Shown one piece after another: positions 54,724 through 62,294 of a stretch of 64,000 bases of DNA; the stretch's first letter is position 1, and the number at the start of each line of letters is the position of its first letter. The notes below the pieces were generated by a model that had not been told where the DNA came from, did not search any database, and saw only the letters and a program-made list of their open reading frames with translations. Source of the stretch: Limnohabitans sp. (GTDB taxonomy: Bacteria > Pseudomonadota > Gammaproteobacteria > Burkholderiales > Burkholderiaceae_C); assembly GCA_030158125.1 (NCBI GenBank), contig JAOATL010000021.1, forward strand, positions 62,001 to 126,000, given 5' to 3'. Made by a program: the position numbers and the translations under genes.

Positions 54724-55761
54724 CTACTTCGCTATCCATGCAGATGAATTCTTTCGCATTTGCGTTGGAGAAAATCCAAACTGCAATGTGAACCAACGTG
54801 TAAATGAGCTCAAATTTGAGTAGCCAAGTTGCTCTGCCACCCGGCTCAATGAATGTTGTGTGTTTGTAATGTAGCGTTGCGCCAACTCGCTACGAACATC
54901 ATTGATCAAATCTGAAAATCTCACTTGATTTTCATCCAGCCGCCTCTGAAGCGTGCGCACATTCATCCCCATGCCTTGCGAAATCTGCTCTACACTTGCG
55001 CGCCCCATGGGAAGCAAAAGGTAAATTGATTTACGTACTTCCGACACAATTGATCTTTGTCCGTCGCGCGGCATTGCATCCATAAAAGACTGCGCGTATT
55101 TGGCCATGACGGCGTTGGCTTGCGTATTTGGCCTGTCCAAATCCGAAGTCAAACACACCAAGCCATTGAACTGGCTGTCAAATTGAATTGGACAATTGAA
55201 AACGCGACGGTAGACCTGTATGTCGGATGGTGCGCTGTGCGTGAAATGAATGGTTTTAGCGGACCATGCTGGACCCAGAATCGCACGAAAGATCAGCATC
55301 AAGGCACCCAGCGCCAGCTCAGTTGCTTGACGGGGAATGCCAGCCTCGCCGGTAACAACCTCTTCACGAATCAGCGTTGTTTTGCCTGCGTCTTCTATGA
55401 ACATGGCCAATGATTCGTTCAACAAGTGTCTGTAGTCCATGATGGTACTCAACGCGCTTCGCAAAGAGGGTTGATGTGTCAATAACAAACTGATCGGGCC
55501 AAAATCTGAGAGGTGTCGCGCTTCAGCCATCAACAAACCAAACGTTGGACAGCCACTTTCTTTCGCCGAAATTTCTAGCAATCTCACAGCTTTGATCACG
55601 GGAAAGAGCTCCGCAGGAGTCGTCAACAAACTTCGACTCAAACCCATCTGACGCAGCAATGGCAAAGGATTCAATCCAACGCGCTTCGACACCTCTTCAT
55701 AGCGCGAAAGCACAGCACCCCGCACTTGAGTGCCAACTTGACGAATGGGCAATTGCGGCAT
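54724..55761 (-). CDS. AraC family regulator with AraC_binding_2-type (OruR-like) N-terminus
   Basis: A 345-residue regulator. The N-terminal ligand region (LRQMGLSRSLLTTPAELFPV; ARHLSDFGPISLLLTHQPSL) belongs to the large OruR/VirS-like group, and the C-terminal double helix-turn-helix is seen in EQISQGMGMNVRTLQRRLDE and RVAEQLGYSNLSSFTRWFTL followed by FGFSPTQMRK. The start at 55761 is preferred because AGGA lies 8 bases upstream; the ATG at 55788 lies inside the candidate operator and lacks a ribosome-binding site. It is divergent from the qor operon and probably activates both that operon and the porin gene. Confidence 0.88.
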   Translation of the reverse strand: MPQLPIRQVGTQVRGAVLSRYEEVSKRVGLNPLPLLRQMGLSRSLLTTPAELFPVIKAVRLLEISAKESGCPTFGLLMAEARHLSDFGPISLLLTHQPSLRSALSTIMDYRHLLNESLAMFIEDAGKTTLIREEVVTGEAGIPRQATELALGALMLIFRAILGPAWSAKTIHFTHSAPSDIQVYRRVFNCPIQFDSQFNGLVCLTSDLDRPNTQANAVMAKYAQSFMDAMPRDGQRSIVSEVRKSIYLLLPMGRASVEQISQGMGMNVRTLQRRLDENQVRFSDLINDVRSELAQRYITNTQHSLSRVAEQLGYSNLSSFTRWFTLQFGFSPTQMRKNSSAWIAK

Positions 55762-55782
55762 GGAAAATTCCTGAGAAAAACT

Positions 55783-55822
55783 TGTCATGAAATGCTAAAC
55801 GTATGTCGTGAATTGATAAATC
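55783..55822. promoter_or_regulatory. Candidate AraC-type tandem site in the araC/qor divergent promoter
   Basis: Half-sites TGTCATGAAATGCTAAAC (55783-55800) and TGTCGTGAATTGATAAATC (55804-55822) start 21 bp apart, matching the porin-promoter pair (17 of 19 bases in the second half-site). A possible -10 element TACATT (55842-55847) for qor lies 20 bases beyond. Position next to the araC start suggests autoregulation as well. Confidence 0.62.
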
Positions 55823-55887
55823 AGTATCAACCCCTGTGCTCTACATTGCATGAACAGTTCACGTATTGAGACAAAGAGATTAGACAC

Positions 55888-56868
55888 ATGGCAAAAGCAA
55901 TTCGTTTTCACGAAGTCGGTGGTCCTCAGGTCCTTCGGATGGAAGAAGTTTCTGTGGGACAACCTGGTCCGGGCGAGGTACGTCTGCGCCATGTCGCGGT
56001 AGGTTTAAATTACGCTGACACCTACTTTCGCAATGGCACCTACCCCATACCTTTGCCCAATGGCATTGGTGTTGAAGCAGCAGGTGTAGTTGAGGAAGTG
56101 GGCTCAGGCGTCACGACTGTGCAAACAGGCGATCATGTCACCTACACAGGCTTCATGAACACGCTGGGCGCGTACAGCACAGAGCGCATCATTGCGGCAG
56201 CACCGCTCATCAAGCTTCCAGTTGGCATCAGCTGTGAAACAGCAGCCGCGATGACCATGCGAGGCCTGACGTCTGCATATTTGATGCGCAAAATTTACCC
56301 ATTCAAATCGGGCGAAACCCTTTTGCTGCACGCTGCGGCGGGTGGTGTAGGACTGATCGTATCGCAGTGGGCCAAGTTGGCAGGTTTAACTGTGATCGGC
56401 ACAGTTTCGACTGAAGAAAAAGCGCAAGTGGCCAAATTGCATGGGTGCGATTACACCATCAATTACAGCCATGAAGATGTGGCCAAGCGTGTCAAAGAAA
56501 TCACGGGCAATGTCGGCGTGAACGTTGTGTTTGACAGCGTTGGAAGATCAACGTTCCAAGCATCATTGGACTCGCTAAAGAAACGTGGCCTCATGGTGTG
56601 TGTAGGCACGGCATCTGGCACCATTCCGCCATTTGACCCGCAACTACTTGCCATGAAAGGGTCGCTTTACATGACACGCCCTGCCCTGGCCGACTACATT
56701 TCAGACCCAGTTGAAAAAGCAGAACTTGCAGCCGAAGTCTTTGGTCATGTTGTTGCAGGACGAATCAAAATTGAAATCAATCAGCGCTATGCGCTGGAAG
56801 AAGCTGTCAAAGCCCACGAAGACTTGGAGTCTCGCAAGACAACCGGTTCATCCATCTTTACGATTTAA
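55888..56868 (+). CDS. NADPH:quinone oxidoreductase (zeta-crystallin-like MDR)
   Basis: A 326-residue medium-chain reductase without zinc ligands. It opens MAKAIRFHEVGGPQVLRMEE, has the quinone-reductase signature region GLTSAYLMRKIYPFKSGETL, and the NADPH-binding HAAAGGVGLIVSQWAKLAG. It reduces quinones or enoyl/enone-type substrates in the cytosol. It is first in a probable operon of five genes (to 60385). In this context it may remove an electrophilic enone or quinone intermediate (inference). Confidence 0.9.
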   Translation: MAKAIRFHEVGGPQVLRMEEVSVGQPGPGEVRLRHVAVGLNYADTYFRNGTYPIPLPNGIGVEAAGVVEEVGSGVTTVQTGDHVTYTGFMNTLGAYSTERIIAAAPLIKLPVGISCETAAAMTMRGLTSAYLMRKIYPFKSGETLLLHAAAGGVGLIVSQWAKLAGLTVIGTVSTEEKAQVAKLHGCDYTINYSHEDVAKRVKEITGNVGVNVVFDSVGRSTFQASLDSLKKRGLMVCVGTASGTIPPFDPQLLAMKGSLYMTRPALADYISDPVEKAELAAEVFGHVVAGRIKIEINQRYALEEAVKAHEDLESRKTTGSSIFTI

Positions 56869-56877
56869 GAGGCAAGC

Positions 56878-57726
56878 ATGAAAGTTGAACAACTGACTTG
56901 CAGCATTGGCGCCGAACTCGTGGGTGTCAATTTAAGCGATGCAGCACGCGACGAAAGTTTATTTTTAGAAATCAAAGCACAATTACTCAAACACAAAGTA
57001 CTTTTTCTGCGCAATCAGAACATGACGCGCGCAGAACACGTTCAATTTGCAGAGCGGTTTGGCTCACTTGAAGACCACCCTGTGGCCGGTAGTCACCCAG
57101 ACCATCCCGGGCTGGTGCAGATTTACAAGTCACCCGAGCATCCCATGGATCGCTATGAGAACTCATGGCACACAGATGCAACCTGGCGAGAAAAACCACC
57201 CATGGGCTGTGTCTTGCGCTGTGTTGAATGTCCACCTGTAGGGGGCGACACCATGTGGGCCAACATGGCACTAGCCTATGCAAAGTTGCCTGACGCCATC
57301 AAAGAACAAATTGCAGACCTGCGTGCTCGCCACAGCATCGAAGCCAGTTTTGGTGCTGCCATGCCAATTGAAAAGCGCCTAGGACTGCATGCACAGTTTC
57401 CCGATGCAGAACACCCCGTTGTAAGAACTCATCCTGAAACAGGCGAAAAAGTACTGTTCGTGAATGGCTTCACGACGCACTTTACAAATTTCCACACACC
57501 CGATCGCGTTCGATTCGGCCAGGATTTCACACAAGGCGCTGCGTCATTGTTGCAGTACCTCATTGGCCAAGCTGCGATTCCCGAGTACCAGGTTCGTTGG
57601 CGCTGGCAGCCCGGCAGCGTTGCCATTTGGGACAACCGCAGCACACAGCACTATGCCGTCATGGACTACCCGCCATGCCATCGAAAAATGGAACGCGCAG
57701 GCATCATGGGCGACACACCTTTCTGA
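56878..57726 (+). CDS. TauD/TfdA family Fe(II)/2-oxoglutarate dioxygenase
   Basis: A 282-residue enzyme of the taurine/2,4-D dioxygenase family. The iron triad is complete: ENSWHTDATW (His about 98, Asp about 100) and STQHYAVMDY (His about 258), followed by Arg residues in CHRKMERAGI for 2-oxoglutarate. The N-terminal GAELVGVNLSD and the central PVGGDTMWANM are classical. It starts 9 bases after qor with GAGGC upstream. Family members hydroxylate next to a sulfonate, sulfate or aryloxy group, causing cleavage; the substrate is unknown, but the YeiH-type neighbour makes an organosulfur compound a reasonable guess. Confidence 0.9.
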   Translation: MKVEQLTCSIGAELVGVNLSDAARDESLFLEIKAQLLKHKVLFLRNQNMTRAEHVQFAERFGSLEDHPVAGSHPDHPGLVQIYKSPEHPMDRYENSWHTDATWREKPPMGCVLRCVECPPVGGDTMWANMALAYAKLPDAIKEQIADLRARHSIEASFGAAMPIEKRLGLHAQFPDAEHPVVRTHPETGEKVLFVNGFTTHFTNFHTPDRVRFGQDFTQGAASLLQYLIGQAAIPEYQVRWRWQPGSVAIWDNRSTQHYAVMDYPPCHRKMERAGIMGDTPF

Positions 57727-57766
57727 TCTTCTTCATTCAACAGTCACGCAATTTCACGGAGTAACT

Positions 57767-58825
57767 ATGAATTTTCTCGACGGCTCACTCTTTCCAGAGA
57801 ATCAATCCAAACTGGTGATTACAGCTGCGCCTTACGGTCCTGAGTGGATTCCATCTGACTTTCCAGAAGACATCCCTGTCACGATGGAAGCCCAAATTCA
57901 GAAAGCAGTTGATTGCTATAACGCGGGTGCATCCGTGCTACATCTTCACGTTCGCGAACTGGATGGTAAAGGCAGCAAACGTTTGTCGATGTTCAATGAA
58001 TTGATTGCCGGTGTTCGCAAAGCTGTACCTGACATGGTGATTCAAGTAGGCGGCTCTATTTCATTTGCACCTGAATCTGATGGTGCAGCAGCCAAATGGT
58101 TATCTGATGACACGCGTCACATGTTGGCGGAATTGGATCCAAAACCTGATCAGGTGACGGTAACAGTTAACACAACACAAATGAACATCTTGGAACACAT
58201 GGACATTCGAGACTACGAAGGTACTTCTTTGGCTGAACCTGCAGCAGCGAAAGCATATAGCGAAATGATCGTGCCCTCAAATCCAGCTTGGTTTGAAGAA
58301 CACATTCGCCGACTGAGTGCCGCAGGAATTCAAAGTGCATTTCAGTTTTATAACATTAACAGTTATGAAACAGTAGAACGTCTCATTCGCCGCGGCGTCT
58401 ATAAAGGTCCATTGGTCATGAACTGGGTGGCAATCAGCGGTGGCATGGATGCGCCCAATATTTATAACTTGGCAAATTTTGTTCGCGCTGTTCCAGATGG
58501 TTCCATGTTGACGGTTGAAAGCAGCATGCGCAACGTTCTCCCGATCAACATGATCGGTATGGCCATGGGCCTACATGTGCGTTGTGGCATTGAAGACAAT
58601 CTATGGAATCAGCAGCGCTCCGAGAAAATGAGCACGGTAGAACAGATTAAACAATTGGTTCGAATTGCCAAAGAAATGGGACGTCCGGTTGCCAATGGCA
58701 AAGAGGCAAAGGAAATTTTAAAAATTGGCGTTTTCTACGAAACAGTTGAAGAAACATTGGCTGCCAACGGATTCGCACCCAACCCCAAAGGGGGCCATCA
58801 AGGGTTCTTGCGAAAGCATAACTAA
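57767..58825 (+). CDS. BKACE family beta-keto acid cleavage enzyme
   Basis: A 352-residue TIM-barrel enzyme of the BKACE (DUF849; 3-keto-5-aminohexanoate cleavage) family, which condenses a beta-keto acid with acetyl-CoA to give acetoacetate and a new acyl-CoA. The zinc-binding HLHVRE segment near the N-terminus and the KLVITAAPYGPEW opening are family blocks; the late LPINMIGMAMGLHVRCGIED completes the barrel. The start at 57767 follows CGGAG; a long in-frame extension into the preceding gene is not used. In the operon it probably processes a beta-keto acid formed after the dioxygenase step. Confidence 0.9.
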   Translation: MNFLDGSLFPENQSKLVITAAPYGPEWIPSDFPEDIPVTMEAQIQKAVDCYNAGASVLHLHVRELDGKGSKRLSMFNELIAGVRKAVPDMVIQVGGSISFAPESDGAAAKWLSDDTRHMLAELDPKPDQVTVTVNTTQMNILEHMDIRDYEGTSLAEPAAAKAYSEMIVPSNPAWFEEHIRRLSAAGIQSAFQFYNINSYETVERLIRRGVYKGPLVMNWVAISGGMDAPNIYNLANFVRAVPDGSMLTVESSMRNVLPINMIGMAMGLHVRCGIEDNLWNQQRSEKMSTVEQIKQLVRIAKEMGRPVANGKEAKEILKIGVFYETVEETLAANGFAPNPKGGHQGFLRKHN

Positions 58826-58830
58826 TAACC

Positions 58831-59406
58831 ATGTCTGTAACTGTACTCATCGTTCCTGGCCTTCGGGACCATGCTGCGCAGCATTGGCAGACCTTGCTGG
58901 CGGCGGAACTTCCTCAAGTGAAATCGGTTAAGCCAATGGGACGAGATGACCTCGATTGTCAAAAACGCATTGAAGCAATTGAAACCGCCATTTCCAATAT
59001 TGAAGGACCCGTCGTGATTGTTGCCCACAGTGCTGGTTGCATCATGACTGCTCATTGGGCTCGAACGACGAAGTACGTCCACTTAGTGCAAGGTGCATTG
59101 CTCGTGACACCACCAGACTTTGAAACACCAATGCCAAAGACTTATCCCACGATAGAAGCATTACACACTGGCGGATGGCTACCCACGCCAAGAAATATAT
59201 TGCCTTTCACAAGCACTGTGGCCTACAGCCAAGACGACCCACTTGGAAGTGTTGAAACTGTAGAACAACTTGCGAATGATTGGGGCTCTTTCAAAGTAAA
59301 CCTAGGGTTTGTAGGCCACATGAATCCAGCTTCAGGATACGGACACTGGCCTGAAGCACGCACATTGCTATCACGATTTTTTGATCTTGAAATTAACCAC
59401 CAATGA
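58831..59406 (+). CDS. RBBP9/YdeN-type small alpha/beta hydrolase
   Basis: A 191-residue serine hydrolase. It begins VLIVPGLRDHAAQHWQTLL, has the nucleophile elbow VAHSAGC (Ser), an Asp in YSQDDPLGS and a catalytic His region MNPASGYGHWPEA. It starts 5 bases after the BKACE stop, so it is in the same operon. Family members hydrolyse small esters or thioesters, and some plasmid YdeN relatives have unknown roles. It may release an acid from an ester intermediate (inference). Confidence 0.85.
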   Translation: MSVTVLIVPGLRDHAAQHWQTLLAAELPQVKSVKPMGRDDLDCQKRIEAIETAISNIEGPVVIVAHSAGCIMTAHWARTTKYVHLVQGALLVTPPDFETPMPKTYPTIEALHTGGWLPTPRNILPFTSTVAYSQDDPLGSVETVEQLANDWGSFKVNLGFVGHMNPASGYGHWPEARTLLSRFFDLEINHQ

Positions 59407-59422
59407 CATCAAGGAGACTAGA

Positions 59423-60385
59423 ATGAAAAAATCAATTCAACAATTCACTTGCGCATTAGGCCTGTTGCTTTGCGCCAATGCGATGGCTTGGACCAACAAG
59501 CCTATCCGCATGTTGGTACCTGCACCTGCAGGCGGCACCATGGACATCGTTGCGCGAGTTTTAGCCGATCAACTTTCAACTGATATTGGTCAGCCAGTTA
59601 TTGTCGATAACAAACCAGGCGCCGGTGGTTCCATTGCTGTTCAAGCCATGACGTCTGCAGCTTCAGATGGCCAAACCATCATGGTGACAGCTAGCAATGT
59701 TTTGACTGAGATTCCTCACGTCATGAAAACCAACTTTGATCCGTTAAAAGATATCAAGCCGGTGGCTACTGTTGCCAGTGCCAGCATGGTTCTGGTTGGT
59801 GCACCTGATTTACCGGCCAAAACCGTTAAAGATTTAATAGCCTTTGCAAAATCAAAGCAAGGTTCCTTGAGCTTTGCCTCCTACAGTGCTGGTACAAGCT
59901 CGCACTATGCTGGCATGATTCTGAATCAAAAAGCAGGTCTTGACTTACAACACGTGCCCTTTGCAGGATCCCCTCCAGCTTTGGCGCAAGTCATGGGTGG
60001 TCAAATTCCAATCATGTTTGATGGTATGGCTACTTCACTGCCATTGGTAAAAGCTGGCAAATTACAAATCTATGGCGTCGCCAGTAAAACCCGTTCCGCT
60101 CATTTGCCACAAGTACCCACACTGGCTGAAGAAGGCCTGAAGGATATGGAGTTTGGCAACTGGATTGGTGTGGTTGTAAGTTCTAGTGTGAGCCCAGAGG
60201 TCACAGACAAGATCAACGCTGCTATTTTGAAAGCAGCTGAAGCACCCAAGTTAAAGAATCGTCTTATTGCAGCTGGCTTTGAAGCCAATCAAGCGCAAAG
60301 TGCAAAACAACTTGCTGATGCAGTACAGGTTGAATTTGATCGCAACGCTCAAATCGTGAAGAACTTCAACATCAAGTTGAATTAA
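59423..60385 (+). CDS. Bug/TctC-type substrate-binding protein of the catabolic cassette
   Basis: A 320-residue periplasmic binding protein with a signal peptide (IQQFTCALGLLLCANAMA) and family blocks NKPIRMLVPAPAGGTMDIVA, VDNKPGAGGSIAVQA and LQHVPFAGSPPALAQVMGGQ. The start at 59423 follows AAGGAG. It closes the operon, ends 26 bases before a strong hairpin, and presumably captures the substrate admitted by the cassette's porin. No TctAB permease is in the cassette, so it must borrow one. Confidence 0.92.
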   Translation: MKKSIQQFTCALGLLLCANAMAWTNKPIRMLVPAPAGGTMDIVARVLADQLSTDIGQPVIVDNKPGAGGSIAVQAMTSAASDGQTIMVTASNVLTEIPHVMKTNFDPLKDIKPVATVASASMVLVGAPDLPAKTVKDLIAFAKSKQGSLSFASYSAGTSSHYAGMILNQKAGLDLQHVPFAGSPPALAQVMGGQIPIMFDGMATSLPLVKAGKLQIYGVASKTRSAHLPQVPTLAEEGLKDMEFGNWIGVVVSSSVSPEVTDKINAAILKAAEAPKLKNRLIAAGFEANQAQSAKQLADAVQVEFDRNAQIVKNFNIKLN

Positions 60386-60406
60386 ACGCGCAATCACTGA
60401 CAAACA

Positions 60407-60440
60407 AAAAGCCACTGACTTTAAAAATCAGTGGCTTTTA
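60407..60440. terminator. Bidirectional hairpin terminator adjoining tRNA-end repeat E
   Basis: GCCACTGA (60411-60418) pairs with TCAGTGGC (60428-60435), with a T-run on the plus strand and an A-run before it that serves the minus strand. It ends the catabolic operon and matches the hairpin at repeat D. Confidence 0.8.
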
Positions 60441-60443
60441 AAT

Positions 60444-60564
60444 TGGTGGGCCCACCAGGACTTGAACCTGGGACCAAAGGATTATGAGCAGCTTTAAGAA
60501 ATAAAACCTATTGCAAATCAATAGCTTACAAGCGATCTACAGAGGTGTGGAAGCAAATGTGGAA
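60444..60564 (-). repeat. tRNA 3'-end repeat E with conserved arm (right edge of the catabolic cassette)
   Basis: Minus strand: CTCATAATCCTTTGGTC, a perfect T-arm (CCAGG/CCTGG) and an acceptor strand with CCA (60444-60488). Then 60489-60530 matches B and D, and TGTGGAAGCAAATGTGGAA (60546-60564) contains two TGTGGAA units 12 bp apart, resembling integrase arm sites. No integrase gene follows. Confidence 0.8.
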
Positions 60565-60573
60565 CTTGTTAGA

Positions 60574-61344
60574 TCAATGAATATGCGTTCCACCGTTCAC
60601 ATCAATGGTTGCGCCAGTCACAAATCCAGACAGCTCAGAAGCCAGATATAGACAAGTGCCAGCCATTTCGCGAGTTGAACCCATTCGCTTAAGGGGAATA
60701 GCATCTGTGATCGACTGCAGACGCTCGGGTGAAAGCCCATCAACCATGGGCGTGTCAATCATGGCAGGACAAATGGCATTGGCGCGAATTCCCAGATGAC
60801 CAAATTCTCTGGCGATGCTTTTGGTCAAACTAAGCATGCCGCCCTTAGATGCTGCGTAATGCGCGCCGCCAACCAAGCCACCGCCGCGTTGTGCGGCAAG
60901 AGAAGCAACATTGACAATAGTGCCGCTCTCTTGTTTGACAAAAACTTCCAGCACACTTTGGCACAAGTAAAAGGCACCTTTTAAATTGATGTCAAACATC
61001 AAAGAGAGCTCGGCTTCACTAATGTCCAAGATGGGACCAGATCGAACAATGCCTGCTGAATTGACTAAGCAATCAATCGTGCCGTACTTTGACTGAACTT
61101 GAGCAATCAGGCGATCACACTTGCTTTTTTTGCTGATGTCGCATTGAATACCGTCAATCTTGATAGTGACACCTAAATTTTTCTCAATTTCAAATTTGAT
61201 TTGATTTAAGACATCATCATTCATCATGACGTCCGTCACAACGACATGAGCGCCGTGCTTGATGAATAGTTCAGCCGTGGCGTAACCAATACTACGCAAT
61301 GAAGAAGCGCCTGCAACGATACAAACTTTATCTTTCAGTAGCAT
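60574..61344 (-). CDS. Short-chain dehydrogenase/reductase (SDR)
   Basis: A 256-residue classical SDR. The nucleotide-binding segment VCIVAGASSLRSIGYATAEL is followed by VTDVMM (an Asp at the strand end favours NAD), LVNSAGIVRSGP (NSAG), the catalytic Ser in NVASLAAQRGG, HYAASKGGM (YxxxK), and the C-terminal SGFVTGATIDVNGGTHIH. The end of the gene lies 10 bases from the arm sequence of repeat E. It is probably last in an operon with the epimerase-like and TRAP genes and may oxidise the transported hydroxy acid or polyol (inference). Confidence 0.9.
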   Translation of the reverse strand: MLLKDKVCIVAGASSLRSIGYATAELFIKHGAHVVVTDVMMNDDVLNQIKFEIEKNLGVTIKIDGIQCDISKKSKCDRLIAQVQSKYGTIDCLVNSAGIVRSGPILDISEAELSLMFDINLKGAFYLCQSVLEVFVKQESGTIVNVASLAAQRGGGLVGGAHYAASKGGMLSLTKSIAREFGHLGIRANAICPAMIDTPMVDGLSPERLQSITDAIPLKRMGSTREMAGTCLYLASELSGFVTGATIDVNGGTHIH

Positions 61345-61371
61345 CTTTTTTCTTTCGTATCAATCTTTAGA

Positions 61372-62271
61372 TTACCCATGCATCTCATTCAGAATCCAGG
61401 CCTGAACTGACGTGTGTTTGGGTTTCCAATTCAATTCGCTGCGGGCACGCACAGCCCTGACGCGACTGTTACTTCCTAGGGAGAACAGCGCGCGCGCCAT
61501 ACCCCATCTGTCAGCAGCTGTCTCAGCGGGCAAGTGTTCTATGGTTGATATGCTCAGTCGCGTTGAAATTGATTGGGCAATTTCGAGGAATGTCGCTTCA
61601 CCATTTTCGGCAAAGTAAAAAGATCCAGCTGGCGCATTCTCTAGAGCCAGCAAATACAAATTCACTAAGTCTTCAATATGAATGTTTGACCAAGCGTTCA
61701 AACCTTGACCCACAATCTGAACTGAATTATTTTCAATTGCATTGCGCACTAAGAATGGCACTTGAATGCTATTCTTTTGAAGGCCTAAGCCATATCCATA
61801 AATCAAACTTGGAATAATCACACAAGACTGAACACCAGATGAAGCAGCTTCAAGCACTTTCAGATCAATGTTTCGTCGCGCTTGTTTTCTGGCATCCACA
61901 ATCAATGGCGTATCTTCGGTAAAAATGGCAGGACTCAGTTGATTGCCCCGGGCATCGTCACCTACGATGCTTGAACCGCTGGTGTGTATGATTTTCTGAT
62001 GGGTACCTGTTAAACCATCTAGCAAGGCCAACACGGCATCAAGATGATCAGCATTGGCCGTATTAATAACGGCGTCTGCTCGAAATGCTTCAGATTTCAA
62101 TAACTCTAAATTATCCAAGTCTCCCAACACAGGAACCATTCCAAGGACTTCCATTTCATGCGCTGATTTTTTGCTTCGGGTTAAAGCTCGAACTTCATGT
62201 CCTTTTGACAACAAAGCAAAAGCTAGTGACCCGCCTATATAGCCACTCGCACCCGTTAAAAATATTTTCAT
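61372..62271 (-). CDS. NAD(P)-dependent epimerase/dehydratase-like protein (extended SDR)
   Basis: A 299-residue protein with an N-terminal Rossmann motif KIFLTGASGYIGGSLAFALL (GxxGxxG) and a following Arg/Ser stretch (RALTRSKKS) that suggests NADP. IIHTSGSSIVG gives the Ser, and LIYGYGLGLQKNS occupies the place of the YxxxK motif but with altered spacing. It ends with a C-terminal substrate domain (IHIEDLVNLYLLALENAP). It resembles atypical SDRs (NAD-dependent epimerase family) more than a defined sugar epimerase. There are 27 bases to the SDR gene downstream. Confidence 0.82.
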   Translation of the reverse strand: MKIFLTGASGYIGGSLAFALLSKGHEVRALTRSKKSAHEMEVLGMVPVLGDLDNLELLKSEAFRADAVINTANADHLDAVLALLDGLTGTHQKIIHTSGSSIVGDDARGNQLSPAIFTEDTPLIVDARKQARRNIDLKVLEAASSGVQSCVIIPSLIYGYGLGLQKNSIQVPFLVRNAIENNSVQIVGQGLNAWSNIHIEDLVNLYLLALENAPAGSFYFAENGEATFLEIAQSISTRLSISTIEHLPAETAADRWGMARALFSLGSNSRVRAVRARSELNWKPKHTSVQAWILNEMHG

Positions 62272-62294
62272 GATGGCTATTTATAAATCTAGCT

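Noticed and set aside
50231-60488. Complete tRNA genes at the CCA-ending fragments
   Set aside because: No D-arm, 5' acceptor strand or 5' anticodon stem precedes any of the five fragments; sequence upstream of the anticodon loop cannot form a cloverleaf.
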